Shown here piece by piece: positions 1-7,574 of a DNA stretch of 23,743 bases. The DNA is taken from positions 1 to 23,743 of the forward strand of contig CAJUGU010000051.1 in NCBI GenBank assembly GCA_910586105.1, in the 5' to 3' direction. Within the stretch, counting starts at the first letter, position 1. The number at the start of each line of letters is the position of its first letter. The notes beneath the pieces are model-generated. The model had not been told where the DNA came from. It made no database searches and saw only the letters and a list, made by a program, of their open reading frames with translations. This DNA is from an uncultured Eubacteriales bacterium (GTDB taxonomy: Bacteria > Bacillota > Clostridia > Oscillospirales > Butyricicoccaceae). The position numbers and the translations under genes are program-made.

Positions 1-70
1 TTTTTCACCTCAGACTCATTATACCTCTTCTTCCCACTGTTTGTGAATAGTTTTTTGCCGATTGCTCTAA

Positions 71-156
71 GAACCTGTATTCACAAGACCAAAGCGGCGC
101 AGCATGACCGCGCCAGCTACCGTCCATCCACCACTTTAGCTTATGAATACAGGTTC
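71..156. mobile_element. Miniature inverted-repeat element (MITE-like), 86 bp
   Basis: The ends GAACCTGTATTCA (71-83) and TGAATACAGGTTC (144-156) are perfect 13-bp inverted repeats around about 60 bp with no credible gene. TAA is found immediately outside both ends (68-70 and 157-159), which fits a 3-bp target-site duplication. Size, perfect termini and flanking TAA are what a non-autonomous derivative of a small insertion sequence would look like. A TNA-type target is used by part of the IS5 family, but assignment to that family is inference. No transposase is present in the window. Confidence 0.65.
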
Positions 157-205
157 TAACACGGGATCGCGGATTTGGGGAGATCAGGAAATCGCCGGGA
201 TCCCG

Positions 206-243
206 AAAAACTGCCCGCACCAGATTTGGCAGGGCAGTTTTTT
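206..243. terminator. Intrinsic terminator (bidirectional look) after dctM
   Basis: AAAAACTGCCC (206-216) and GGGCAGTTTTT (232-242) form a perfect 11-bp stem with a 15-nt loop. A T-run follows on either strand. It lies just beyond the stop codon of the minus-strand dctM gene and should end the TRAP operon transcript. Confidence 0.85.
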
Positions 244-253
244 GCGGGTACGG

Positions 254-1555
254 TCACAACAACCCGGCGGCCCGCGGTAATCCAAGGCTGATAAACGGCA
301 CGTAAGTGACGAGAAGAAGGCCGACCAATATCATTAAATAGTACCCGAGCATATACGGCATCACTTTACCCAATGAAGTCCGTCCGATTTTGATCGCGAC
401 GAACAGGGTGTTGCCGACCGGCGGCGTGATATTGCCGATGCAAAGGTTATACACGAGGATCAACCCGAACTGCACCGGGTTCATCCCGAACGACTGCACG
501 ACGGGCAGGAACAGCGGCGTAAAGATCAGGATCGCCGGGGTCACGTCCATGAACGTACCCGCGACCAGCAGGATCGCGTTCATGATCAGCAGGATCAGGA
601 ACGCATTCGAGGTCAGCCCGAGCAGCGCGGCGGAGATGGCCTGCGGGATCTGGGTGAACGCCATGACCCAGCCGAGGATGTTGGAGACCCCGATCAGGAA
701 CACGATCATGCCGCTCATTTTGGCCGACCGCACGACGATCTCCCAGAACGACCGCAAAGAAATGCTGCGGTACAGCACGCCAAGGATCAGCGAGTAAACG
801 ACGGCGATCGCCGACCCTTCGGTTGCGGTAAAAATGCCGCCGACGATGCCGCCGATGACCACGACGATCAGAGACAGCGCCGGGATCGCCCGCAGCGTTG
901 CCTTCAGCAGGGCTTTCCAGTCGTATTTCCCGGGCGCGCCGCGATAGCCGCGCCGGACGGAAAACGCGACCGCCGTCAGCATACACGCCGCCGCCCACAG
1001 CAGCCCGGGCACATAGCCCGCGAGGAAGAGCGCGGCGACTGACGTACCGCCCGCCGCGAGCGAATAAGTGATCAGCGCGTTTGAGGGCGGGATCAGCAGC
1101 CCCGCGGGTGCGGAACCGCCGTTGGTCGCCGCGCACAGCGCCGCGTCGTAGCCCTGTTCGGCTTCGCTTTCGGACACCATGCTGCCGACCGCCGCAGCCG
1201 CCGCCGACGCCGAGCCGGAGATCGCCCCGAACAGCGCGTTCGCGCCGATGTTGGTCACCAGCAGCGCCCCGGGCAGGCGTCCCAGCAGCGCGAGGACGAA
1301 ATCGACCAACCGTTTGGCGATGCCGCCCTGATTCATGAGGTTGCCCGCAAGGATAAAGAATGGGATCGCCGTCAGGCTGAACGTGCTCATACCGACGAAA
1401 ATACGCTGCGCGCCGGTGATCACCGAAACGCCGGGGGGGACGGTCTGCACGATCGCGGCCAGCGCGGAAATGCCGATGGAATAAGAGATCGGCACGCCGA
1501 GCGCAAGCAGGACGGCGAGTACGCCGAGAACGGTAAACAATGCCTGTATCGCCAT
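254..1555 (-). CDS. dctM: TRAP transporter large permease, DctM family
   Basis: This is the 433-residue large membrane subunit of a tripartite ATP-independent periplasmic transporter, the ion-coupled channel through which the bound organic acid crosses the membrane. The sequence shows about a dozen hydrophobic segments. It has the family's N-terminal pattern TAIPFFILAGNLMNQGGIA and the small-residue stretch ISGSASAAAAAVGSM near residues 112-126. The length is normal for DctM. The start lies 1 nt after the dctQ stop codon (TGA-T-ATG), and an AAGGAGG site lies upstream inside the end of dctQ, so translation is probably coupled. It is the last gene of the dctP-dctQ-dctM operon and is followed by a clear terminator. 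The substrate cannot be told from sequence; C4-dicarboxylates, sialic acid and sugar acids are all possible in this family. Confidence 0.95.
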   Translation of the reverse strand: MAIQALFTVLGVLAVLLALGVPISYSIGISALAAIVQTVPPGVSVITGAQRIFVGMSTFSLTAIPFFILAGNLMNQGGIAKRLVDFVLALLGRLPGALLVTNIGANALFGAISGSASAAAAAVGSMVSESEAEQGYDAALCAATNGGSAPAGLLIPPSNALITYSLAAGGTSVAALFLAGYVPGLLWAAACMLTAVAFSVRRGYRGAPGKYDWKALLKATLRAIPALSLIVVVIGGIVGGIFTATEGSAIAVVYSLILGVLYRSISLRSFWEIVVRSAKMSGMIVFLIGVSNILGWVMAFTQIPQAISAALLGLTSNAFLILLIMNAILLVAGTFMDVTPAILIFTPLFLPVVQSFGMNPVQFGLILVYNLCIGNITPPVGNTLFVAIKIGRTSLGKVMPYMLGYYLMILVGLLLVTYVPFISLGLPRAAGLL

Positions 1556-1556
1556 A

Positions 1557-2027
1557 TCAGGACGCCTCCTTCCCGCGGCAAAGCTCCATAATATTGAGCG
1601 CAGTATACAGTACGATCAGCACGCCGCACACCGGCAGGACGGCATAGAACACGCCCACCGCGACCCCCAGCGAGGAGGTCATCTGCCCCATGGCCAGCCG
1701 GGTGATACGCACGCCGCCATAGACCAGCAGCACGGCGGAGAACACGGCGGCGACGGCTTCGGAAAAGATGCCGAGCGCACGCTGCGCGCCGGGGCCGAGC
1801 CGTTCGGCGAGGAGGGGGATGTTCATATGCCCGCGTTCGCCGGTGATGAGCGCCGCGCCCATCAGGCTCGTCCACGCGAACAAGTAGGAGACCAGCTCCT
1901 CCGACCATGGGGACGGGTTTTTCAGCACGTACCGCGTGAAGACCTGCCAGCAGGTGAGCAGCACCATTGCGAGAAAGCTGGCGCCCGCGAGGGCGTTCAG
2001 GATGTGGTCAAGCGTTTTTCGCAGCAT
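1557..2027 (-). CDS. dctQ: TRAP transporter small permease, DctQ family
   Basis: This is the small membrane subunit (156 residues) that partners DctM and helps dock the substrate-loaded binding protein. Four hydrophobic segments are visible at about residues 12-33, 45-63, 86-106 and 120-148. The family-typical WSEEL motif sits at 41-45, before the second segment, and a GHMNIPLL stretch follows it. Its start codon overlaps the dctP stop codon (TAATG), and its AAGGAGGG ribosome binding site lies within the last codons of dctP, which strongly implies translational coupling. Length and position between dctP and dctM are typical. The DctQ family is very divergent, so the call rests on topology, motif and context together. 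Confidence 0.92.
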   Translation of the reverse strand: MLRKTLDHILNALAGASFLAMVLLTCWQVFTRYVLKNPSPWSEELVSYLFAWTSLMGAALITGERGHMNIPLLAERLGPGAQRALGIFSEAVAAVFSAVLLVYGGVRITRLAMGQMTSSLGVAVGVFYAVLPVCGVLIVLYTALNIMELCRGKEAS

Positions 2028-3058
2028 TAAATCCCTCCTTCGCCGGCGGCGGACGGGTGCTCGGCGTTATGGCGCTGGATGGCGTCATAGACGGGCGCAA
2101 GGCTGGGGTAAGCGTCCAGCATCTGCTGATGCAGGGGCATGCACGCCTGCTGGAAGGGCGCGGTATCCGGATACAGGAACTGTACGCCCTGCCGTTCGGC
2201 GGCGGTCTGTTTCGCCTCCTCGACGGCCGAGACCCAGGCGGTGCGTTCGACCTGATTCACCAGCCGGAAGCCTTCTTCGAAGACGGCGCGGTCGCCTGCG
2301 GGCAGGCGGTCGAGGAAATCGCAGTTGCCGATCAGCAGATCGGGGATCATCTGGTGCATGTCGTAGGAATAATATTTGCACACGTCGCCGTGCCCGTTGC
2401 TGGTCAGCGCGATCTCATTGTTTTCCGCGCCGTCAATGATCTTCGATTGCAGCGCGGTATAGACCTCGCCGAAGCCCATCGGGGTGGCGGATCCGCCGAG
2501 CAGCCGCATCATTTCCACGTTGGTGGGCGATTGCTGCACGCGGATCTTCAAGCCGCGCAGGTCTTCGGGGCGGTTGACGGGGGTGTCGACGGTATAAAAA
2601 TTCCGCGCGCCCGCGTCGATCCAGGCGACGGCTTCAAAGCCTGCCTGCCGGGTCGAATCAAAGATTGCGCCGGTGATCGCGGGGTCGTCCATCGACGCGT
2701 GGTAGGCCTCGCTGCTGGCGAACAGGTAAGGCAGGTTGAAGAGGGTATAGTTGTCGCTGAAGGTTTCGAGGATCGAATTGCTCGCGACGCAGAAATGGAT
2801 CGCGCCGGTCTGGGCCAGCTGCACCATTTCGGTTTGGGAGCCGAGCAGCTCGCTGGGGTAGACCTCCACGTCGTAGCGGTCGCCAAGGCGTTCCTCGATA
2901 AATTCCTCGAAGGCGAGCAGGGCGACATGGGTCGGGTGAGTGGTCGCCTGATTGTGCCCGATCCGGATGATCTCGCGGCTGTCGTCCGCCGCGCAGCCGC
3001 CCAGGCCGAGCAGCAGCGCGGCGGACAGCAGCGCCGCAGGAATGGTGATACGTTTCAT
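2027..3058 (-). CDS. dctP: TRAP transporter substrate-binding lipoprotein, DctP family
   Basis: This is the extracellular solute receptor (343 residues) that captures the substrate and delivers it to DctQM. The start at 3058 is chosen because AAGGAGGGAT lies just upstream and the protein then begins with a lipoprotein signal (MKRITIPAALL, lipobox LGLGGC, Cys22). An upstream in-frame start would add 26 residues ahead of the signal. The mature part has the family hallmarks: GLKIRVQQSP near residue 170, which carries the conserved carboxylate-binding Arg, followed by GFGEVYTALQSKIIDGAENN. It is the first gene of the operon. The 5' flank holds a GC-rich hairpin repeat and I see no convincing promoter there. 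The ligand is not predictable, but the conserved Arg supports an organic acid. Confidence 0.94.
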   Translation of the reverse strand: MKRITIPAALLSAALLLGLGGCAADDSREIIRIGHNQATTHPTHVALLAFEEFIEERLGDRYDVEVYPSELLGSQTEMVQLAQTGAIHFCVASNSILETFSDNYTLFNLPYLFASSEAYHASMDDPAITGAIFDSTRQAGFEAVAWIDAGARNFYTVDTPVNRPEDLRGLKIRVQQSPTNVEMMRLLGGSATPMGFGEVYTALQSKIIDGAENNEIALTSNGHGDVCKYYSYDMHQMIPDLLIGNCDFLDRLPAGDRAVFEEGFRLVNQVERTAWVSAVEEAKQTAAERQGVQFLYPDTAPFQQACMPLHQQMLDAYPSLAPVYDAIQRHNAEHPSAAGEGGI

Positions 3059-3162
3059 GGGATCCCTCCTTCCGGGGAGCGCCGGGGAGAAACCCGGCGG
3101 ATGAATCAAGTCCAAAAGCCTGCAATGCCTGGACATTCGGAAAAAAATGACCGCAGCCGCCC

Positions 3163-3305
3163 CTTCGCCCCGCCGTCGTTCTGGCGGGGCGAAGCAGCAC
3201 GCAAGAACGGCCCGGGACGCGCCGATCCCCGCCGCAGCGGAAAAGGGAGTCCAGAGGGACGAGTCCCTCTGGCGCCGCCCGCGTAGGGCCGCCGTCCGCG
3301 CAGGA
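3163..3305 (-). repeat. Composite two-hairpin GC-rich repeat, copy A
   Basis: Read on the minus strand, this starts with GTCCTGCGCGGACGGCG. It continues through a perfect 9-bp hairpin (CCAGAGGGA / TCCCTCTGG, 3251-3272), then ACTCCC and TTTCCG, and ends with a perfect 12-bp hairpin (CTTCGCCCCGCC / GGCGGGGCGAAG, 3163-3194). The same modules occur in the same order on the plus strand at 9603-9740. Copy A has an extra 17 bp between the first module and the first hairpin. It is an interspersed intergenic repeat of unknown role. Confidence 0.75.
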
Positions 3306-3439
3306 CCGCCGCCCGAGCAGGGCCGGTGACCGTTCGGCGGTTATTTTGGCTGCGGAATGCAGGATTTATACATTCTGCATGGCAACGGAATGGATGGCAA
3401 GATTTTTGATCGGCAAGATGTAAAAAATTTTGAATCTTC

Positions 3440-3468
3440 TCGCTTTTGATCCGAGGCTGTGTTATAAT
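3440..3468 (+). promoter_or_regulatory. Extended -10 promoter for the lipoprotein gene
   Basis: A perfect TATAAT at 3463-3468 is preceded by TG with one intervening base (3460-3461), which makes an extended -10 element. The hexamer 17 bp upstream (3440-3445) is a poor -35 match, as is usual for extended -10 promoters. The start codon follows 37 nt downstream. Confidence 0.7.
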
Positions 3469-3504
3469 AGGGTGTACCACTATGACCGGACGGAGGTGGA
3501 GTCC

Positions 3505-4830
3505 GTGAAACGCCCCTGCTGCGCCTGCGCCCTGGCGCTCCTGCTCGCCTTTGGCGGTTGCAGCTTCTATTCCGGCGACGACCTTTTGCTCGCCCCGCAG
3601 CCAACCGAAAATTTCGTCGCCCTGCAAGCCCAGCTGCGCAAGATCATCGACGGCGGCGCGCTCTACGCCGTCCCCCAAAGCGGCCAGAACCGCAGCACCA
3701 TCCAACTGGTCGACTTCGACAGCGACGGCTCCGACGAAGCGGTCGCCTTCTTCCGCGATTCCTCGACCGCAAGTACCTTCACCGTGTACGTCTTTAAACG
3801 CCTTGAGGAGGAGTACGCCCTGATGGACAGCATCGGCGGACACGGCCTTTCCGTCCAGTCGGTCGAGTATCCCCGGCTGCAAGCCGATGGGCGGAAGGGT
3901 ATCCTGATCACCTGGGGGCTTGAAGATGGGCAGACCAGCGCCCTGACACTCTGCGGCTTCGACGACGAAGGCCGCGCCAGCGTCCTGCTCAACACCGATT
4001 ACATCAACTACCGCCTGTGCGACCTCACCGGCGACGGCTGCGAACAGCTGCTGGTGATCGGCAGCGACGGCGCAAAAGTCCGCAGCGCCGTCCTCTACCA
4101 ATATCAGGACGGCAGGGTCGCCGAGCTGGGCCGCGCCCCCGTTTCGCACGAGGCCGTAAGCATCGTCCGGATGTCCGCCGGCTGGCTCGCCAACAGCGTC
4201 CCCGCCGTCTTCGTCGAAGAACGCCCCGACAGCGGCAGCGGCTTAATGACCGATATCTTCGTCTACAACAGCGGCCAGCTGCGCAACATCACCCAGAACA
4301 CCGAATCGGGCGCGACCAGCGGCAACTACCGCGCTATGAGCGTCTACGCGACCGATATCGACGGCGACCACGTCACCGAAGTCCCCCGCACCGTCCTCAT
4401 GGAAGGCTTCGGCGACCCCAACGAACCCGACGCGCTCTACCTGCTCGACTGGTACGCCTACGAGGCCGACGGTACGCCGTCCTTCAAACGCACGACCTAC
4501 CACAACGTCGCCGAGGAATGGTCGTTCCGGTTTACCGAGGACTGGCGCAGCCGCGTCACCGCCGTCAAAGAAACCGTCGGCGGCGTCAGCCGGACGACCT
4601 TCTGCGAATATATCCCCGGCGACGCCAACCGCCCGCTGGTTTCCATTTACTGCTGCACCGGCGATCAGGTCGGCCGCTACCGCGCCCGCGAAAACCTGAT
4701 CGCGCTGGCCGAAACCAACAACGCCTACTATGCGGCCGAGCTGATGCCCGCCGCGGCAGAATTCGGGCTGACGTCCGAGGAAGAGCTGAAAAAACGGTTC
4801 AACGTGCTGACCACCGCCTGGGCAGGCTGA
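3505..4830 (+). CDS. Lipoprotein with FG-GAP-like calcium-loop repeats
   Basis: This 441-residue predicted surface lipoprotein starts with GTG at 3505, preceded by GGAGGTGG. The N-terminus is VKRPCCACALALLLAFGGC, with the lipid Cys at residue 19; the lipobox has Phe rather than Leu at -3. At least three Asp-rich loops resemble the Ca2+-binding loops of beta-propeller (FG-GAP/VCBS) repeats: DFDSDGSDE at 70-78, DLTGDGCE at 173-180 and DIDGDHVTE at 284-292. Each is followed by a hydrophobic strand. The middle and C-terminal parts are otherwise unrecognised. It is first in a run of plus-strand genes and is separated by 27 nt from the next small ORF. A role in binding a ligand or wall polymer, or in sensing for the two-component pair downstream, is inference. 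The gene is certain but its function is not. Confidence 0.85.
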   Translation: MKRPCCACALALLLAFGGCSFYSGDDLLLAPQPTENFVALQAQLRKIIDGGALYAVPQSGQNRSTIQLVDFDSDGSDEAVAFFRDSSTASTFTVYVFKRLEEEYALMDSIGGHGLSVQSVEYPRLQADGRKGILITWGLEDGQTSALTLCGFDDEGRASVLLNTDYINYRLCDLTGDGCEQLLVIGSDGAKVRSAVLYQYQDGRVAELGRAPVSHEAVSIVRMSAGWLANSVPAVFVEERPDSGSGLMTDIFVYNSGQLRNITQNTESGATSGNYRAMSVYATDIDGDHVTEVPRTVLMEGFGDPNEPDALYLLDWYAYEADGTPSFKRTTYHNVAEEWSFRFTEDWRSRVTAVKETVGGVSRTTFCEYIPGDANRPLVSIYCCTGDQVGRYRARENLIALAETNNAYYAAELMPAAAEFGLTSEEELKKRFNVLTTAWAG

Positions 4831-4857
4831 TTTTTCATTCGGAGGATCATAAAAGAC

Positions 4858-5136
4858 ATGGATCGCGAAACCTTGATAGAACTCGGTTTGGGCGGCGGGC
4901 CGCTCAAGCTGATCCTGCGCGGCGGGCTGGAAACGATCGAAGGCTCCAAAGCAGGCGTCGTGACCGTCGTCTACGCGACGATGGACCGCCGGAAAGCCGA
5001 GCAGCGGCTGGAAGAACTGACCGCCGCCGCCGCGCCAGGACAATCCTATATGGTATACGGCGTACCGCTGGATACCGACCTGACAACACTGGAATATTAT
5101 CCGTCGGTCGCCGTCACGCGCGCCGACCTGGAATGA
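4858..5136 (+). CDS. Small protein of unknown function (92 aa)
   Basis: An ATG-initiated 92-residue ORF follows GGAGGATC (about 10-nt spacing) and lies 27 nt after the lipoprotein gene, probably in the same transcript. I do not recognise the family. The protein is soluble-looking, with no signal peptide or membrane segment. It has a Gly-rich N-terminal part (LGLGGGPLKLILRGG), a charged helix (MDRRKAEQRLEELTAAAA) and a C-terminal half with predicted beta character. Codon use and the clean ribosome binding site support a real gene. It is followed by about 177 bp of strongly palindromic DNA before the response regulator. Confidence 0.7.
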   Translation: MDRETLIELGLGGGPLKLILRGGLETIEGSKAGVVTVVYATMDRRKAEQRLEELTAAAAPGQSYMVYGVPLDTDLTTLEYYPSVAVTRADLE

Positions 5137-5176
5137 CAGTGCCGGCCGCAGGGGCCCTCCGCATGGGACAGCCCCC

Positions 5177-5257
5177 GTCCGGCCATAGAGAGCGCGGGAG
5201 CCCTCCATACCAGACGGCTCCCCCATAGACCGAGCGCGGGGCGCGCCCCCGCCGGAC
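5177..5257. repeat. Nested GC-rich palindromic element
   Basis: GTCCGGC (5177-5183) pairs with GCCGGAC (5251-5257). Inside it GGGAGCC (5196-5202) pairs with GGCTCCC (5216-5222). Two related stretches, CATAGAGAGCGCGGG and CATAGACCGAGCGCGGG, form an imperfect direct repeat. No T-run follows, so this is not a standard terminator. It lies between the 92-residue protein gene and the response regulator. Confidence 0.5.
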
Positions 5258-5313
5258 AGAACAGAACGCCGCGCGGACGCGCGGGACAGATCGATATTTT
5301 TTAGGAGGAAGGC

Positions 5314-6003
5314 ATGAAACGGAAGGTCCTGGTATTGGAAGACGAAACGAATATCCGCAGCTTTGTCGTGCTCAACCTCAAGCGGGCAGGCTATGAGGTC
5401 GTGGAAGCCGGGTCGGGCGAGGAAGCGCTGGAAAAATACGAGATCCACCCCGACATCGCGGTCGCCGTGCTCGACGTGATGCTCCCCGGAATCGACGGCT
5501 ATGAGGTCTGCCGCACGCTGCGCACCCGCGGCTATGCGGCGGGCGTCATTATGCTGACCGCCCGGGTGCAGGAGACCGACAAGGTCACCGGCCTCATGAC
5601 CGGCGCGGACGACTATGTCACCAAGCCCTTTTCGGTGGTCGAGCTGGTCGCGCGGGTCGACGCGCTCTACCGGCGCGTGTCCGGCCGTCCGTTCGGCGAC
5701 GAGGATTCGATCCATTCGGGCCCGTTCAAGCTCAACCTCCGCGCGCGAGAGGTGCAGAAAAACGGCGTCAAGGTCGACCTGACCCAGATCGAGTACGGCA
5801 TCCTCAAGGCGTTCATGCAAAACATCGGCCGGGCGCTTTCCCGCGACGAGCTGCTGGAAATGGTCTGGGGCCATCATTACGTCGGCGAGCTCAAGATCGT
5901 CGACGTCAACATCCGCCGCCTGCGCATCAAGATCGAAGACGACCCGGCAAACCCGCGCTACATCATGACCGTGCGCGGCTTCGGATACATGTGGGAGGGC
6001 TGA
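5314..6003 (+). CDS. OmpR/PhoB-family response regulator
   Basis: This is a 229-residue DNA-binding response regulator. The receiver domain (about 1-120) has the acidic pocket in VLVLEDE, the phospho-acceptor Asp54 in VLDVMLPG, Thr82 in MLTAR, and Lys104 in YVTKPFS. The winged-helix output domain (about 135-228) ends in the family-typical VDVNIRRLRIKIEDDP and TVRGFGYMWEG. The start is fixed by TTAGGAGGAAGGC just upstream. The cognate kinase gene begins 53 nt downstream, so the two should be co-transcribed. It resembles the PhoB/PhoP/WalR group, but the regulated genes cannot be named. Compared with the preceding genes it is preceded by a palindromic gap, so it may have its own promoter. Confidence 0.95.
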   Translation: MKRKVLVLEDETNIRSFVVLNLKRAGYEVVEAGSGEEALEKYEIHPDIAVAVLDVMLPGIDGYEVCRTLRTRGYAAGVIMLTARVQETDKVTGLMTGADDYVTKPFSVVELVARVDALYRRVSGRPFGDEDSIHSGPFKLNLRAREVQKNGVKVDLTQIEYGILKAFMQNIGRALSRDELLEMVWGHHYVGELKIVDVNIRRLRIKIEDDPANPRYIMTVRGFGYMWEG

Positions 6004-6056
6004 CCGCCTTCCCGCCATAACATTCAGGAAAGACCGCAGACGAAAAGGATGGAGGT

Positions 6057-7574
6057 ATGATGAAGCATCCGGCAAAGACCGCCGCCCGCAGACAACCGGA
6101 GCTCGACGCCGACGGGACGGTCAAAGTACAGCACACCCCCGGCGGCCTGAAAGGGCGCTGGCTGCTCAACTCCCTGAGCTTCGTGGTCGTGATCCTGGCG
6201 ATGGTCATTATTTTCCTGTCGGTGGGCGTTTCGCAATATTATTATACGACCATCCGGAACAACCTGCTCGGGCGGGTGAACACCACGGCGGCGACCTTCC
6301 GCAACTACTGGACGAGCAGCTACGAGCAGTTTTATGCTTCCGCCAGCCGCTACGTCGTGGAATACGAATTCAAGGACAAGCTGGAGGTGCAGTTCCTCAA
6401 CCAGTACAGCCACGTGATCCTGTCTACCTCGGGCATGTCCGCCGATTCGGTCCCGCAGACCGGCGACGTGGAGAAGGCGCTGACCGGGCTGGAAAGCGCC
6501 AGCTGGATCGGGGAGGACCCGCTTTCCGGCGAGCGCGTCATGAGCTGCACCGCGCCGCTGTTCACCGAAAACGGCGATTTCATCGGCGGGCTGCGCGTCG
6601 TCACTTCGCTTTCGATCGCCGAGCGGCAGATCCATCAGATTATCCTGGCCGGACTGCTGGTCGCGGTGGTCTTCGTCGGGCTGGTGCTGTTTTCCAACCG
6701 GTATTTTATCAAGACGATCTTGGAGCCGGTCGTGCGCATCAACGAGATCGTAAAGGAGATCACGGCGGGGCGCTACGGCATGCGGCTGAGCAAGATCTAC
6801 GACGACGAGATCGGCCAGCTGTGCGACAACATCAATTATATGTCGGAGGAGATCGCGCGCGCCGAGCGCATGAAAAACGATTTCATCTCGTCGCTGTCCC
6901 ACGAGCTGCGCACCCCGCTGACCGCGATCGGCGGCTGGAGCGAAACGCTGATCGCAGGCGGCGCGGAGGACCCCGAAGCGCTGATGCAGGGGCTGGAGAT
7001 CATCCAGAAGGAGGCAAAGCGCCTGACCGGCATGGTGGAGGAGCTGATGGATTACGCGCGCATCGAAAGCGGGCGGATGAAGCTGTCGGTCGAGAATTTC
7101 GACCTGTCGCTCGAGCTGTACGAGGCGGTATACATGTACGAAAACCTGCTCAAAAAGGAGCGCATCAAGCTCGATTATAACGAGAACGGGGAGGAAGACT
7201 ACTTCATATCGGGCGACCGCCACCGCATGAAACAGGTCTTCCTGAACGTGCTGGACAACGCCGCGAAATACGGCGCGGACGGCAAGCGGATCCGGGTCAC
7301 GATCTTGCGGCGGCAAAACACGGTCGTCGTCAAGGTCCGCGACTTCGGCGCGGGCATCCCCGAAGCGGAACTGCCCTTCGTGAAGGAGAAATTTTACAAG
7401 GGCAGCTCCAAGCAGCGCGGCAGCGGCATCGGCCTGGCCGTGACCGACGAGATCGTCAAGCTGCACGGCGGCGCGCTGGATATCCAGAGCCGTCCGGGCG
7501 AAGGCACGGTGGTCGTTATTTCGATCCCCGCGCTGCGACAAAAAACAAGATCCCTGGAGGAAAACCATGAGTAA
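6057..7574 (+). CDS. Membrane sensor histidine kinase (HAMP, HisKA, HATPase)
   Basis: This is a 505-residue sensor kinase that should phosphorylate the response regulator just upstream. It has a first membrane helix at about 38-60, an extracellular sensing region at about 61-193, a second helix at about 194-216, and a HAMP linker at about 217-270. The H-box is FISSLSHELRTPLTAIG with His282. The ATPase domain has an N-box with Asn397 and Asn401, DFGAGIP at 429-435, and GSGIGL at 455-460. All catalytic motifs are intact. GGAGGT immediately precedes the tandem ATGATG start, and either Met is possible. The stop overlaps the start of the next gene by 8 bp. The overall plan is like PhoR/WalK but no PAS domain is evident. 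The signal is unknown. Confidence 0.95.
   Translation: MMKHPAKTAARRQPELDADGTVKVQHTPGGLKGRWLLNSLSFVVVILAMVIIFLSVGVSQYYYTTIRNNLLGRVNTTAATFRNYWTSSYEQFYASASRYVVEYEFKDKLEVQFLNQYSHVILSTSGMSADSVPQTGDVEKALTGLESASWIGEDPLSGERVMSCTAPLFTENGDFIGGLRVVTSLSIAERQIHQIILAGLLVAVVFVGLVLFSNRYFIKTILEPVVRINEIVKEITAGRYGMRLSKIYDDEIGQLCDNINYMSEEIARAERMKNDFISSLSHELRTPLTAIGGWSETLIAGGAEDPEALMQGLEIIQKEAKRLTGMVEELMDYARIESGRMKLSVENFDLSLELYEAVYMYENLLKKERIKLDYNENGEEDYFISGDRHRMKQVFLNVLDNAAKYGADGKRIRVTILRRQNTVVVKVRDFGAGIPEAELPFVKEKFYKGSSKQRGSGIGLAVTDEIVKLHGGALDIQSRPGEGTVVVISIPALRQKTRSLEENHE

Larger units (their letters stand above)
3059..3504. other. Divergent intergenic region (dctP / lipoprotein)
   Basis: This 446-bp region separates the divergent dctP and lipoprotein genes. 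It holds the dctP ribosome binding site, a composite GC-rich repeat with two hairpins (3163-3305), and an AT-rich part with an extended -10 promoter for the plus-strand gene. The AT-rich part also carries a direct repeat GGCAAGAT (3396-3403 and 3412-3419) and an inverted ATGCAG/CTGCAT pair around 3357-3380. No gene is supported in it. Confidence 0.7.

Noticed and set aside
5..220. 71-residue minus-strand open frame across the MITE-like element
   Set aside because: It spans the inverted repeats and unrelated flanks, has no ribosome binding site and shows no transposase features.
4243..6075. Very long minus-strand open frame (610 codons) opposite the lipoprotein and response regulator genes
   Set aside because: It is a shadow created by GC-rich codon bias; the plus-strand genes carry clear domain motifs and ribosome binding sites.
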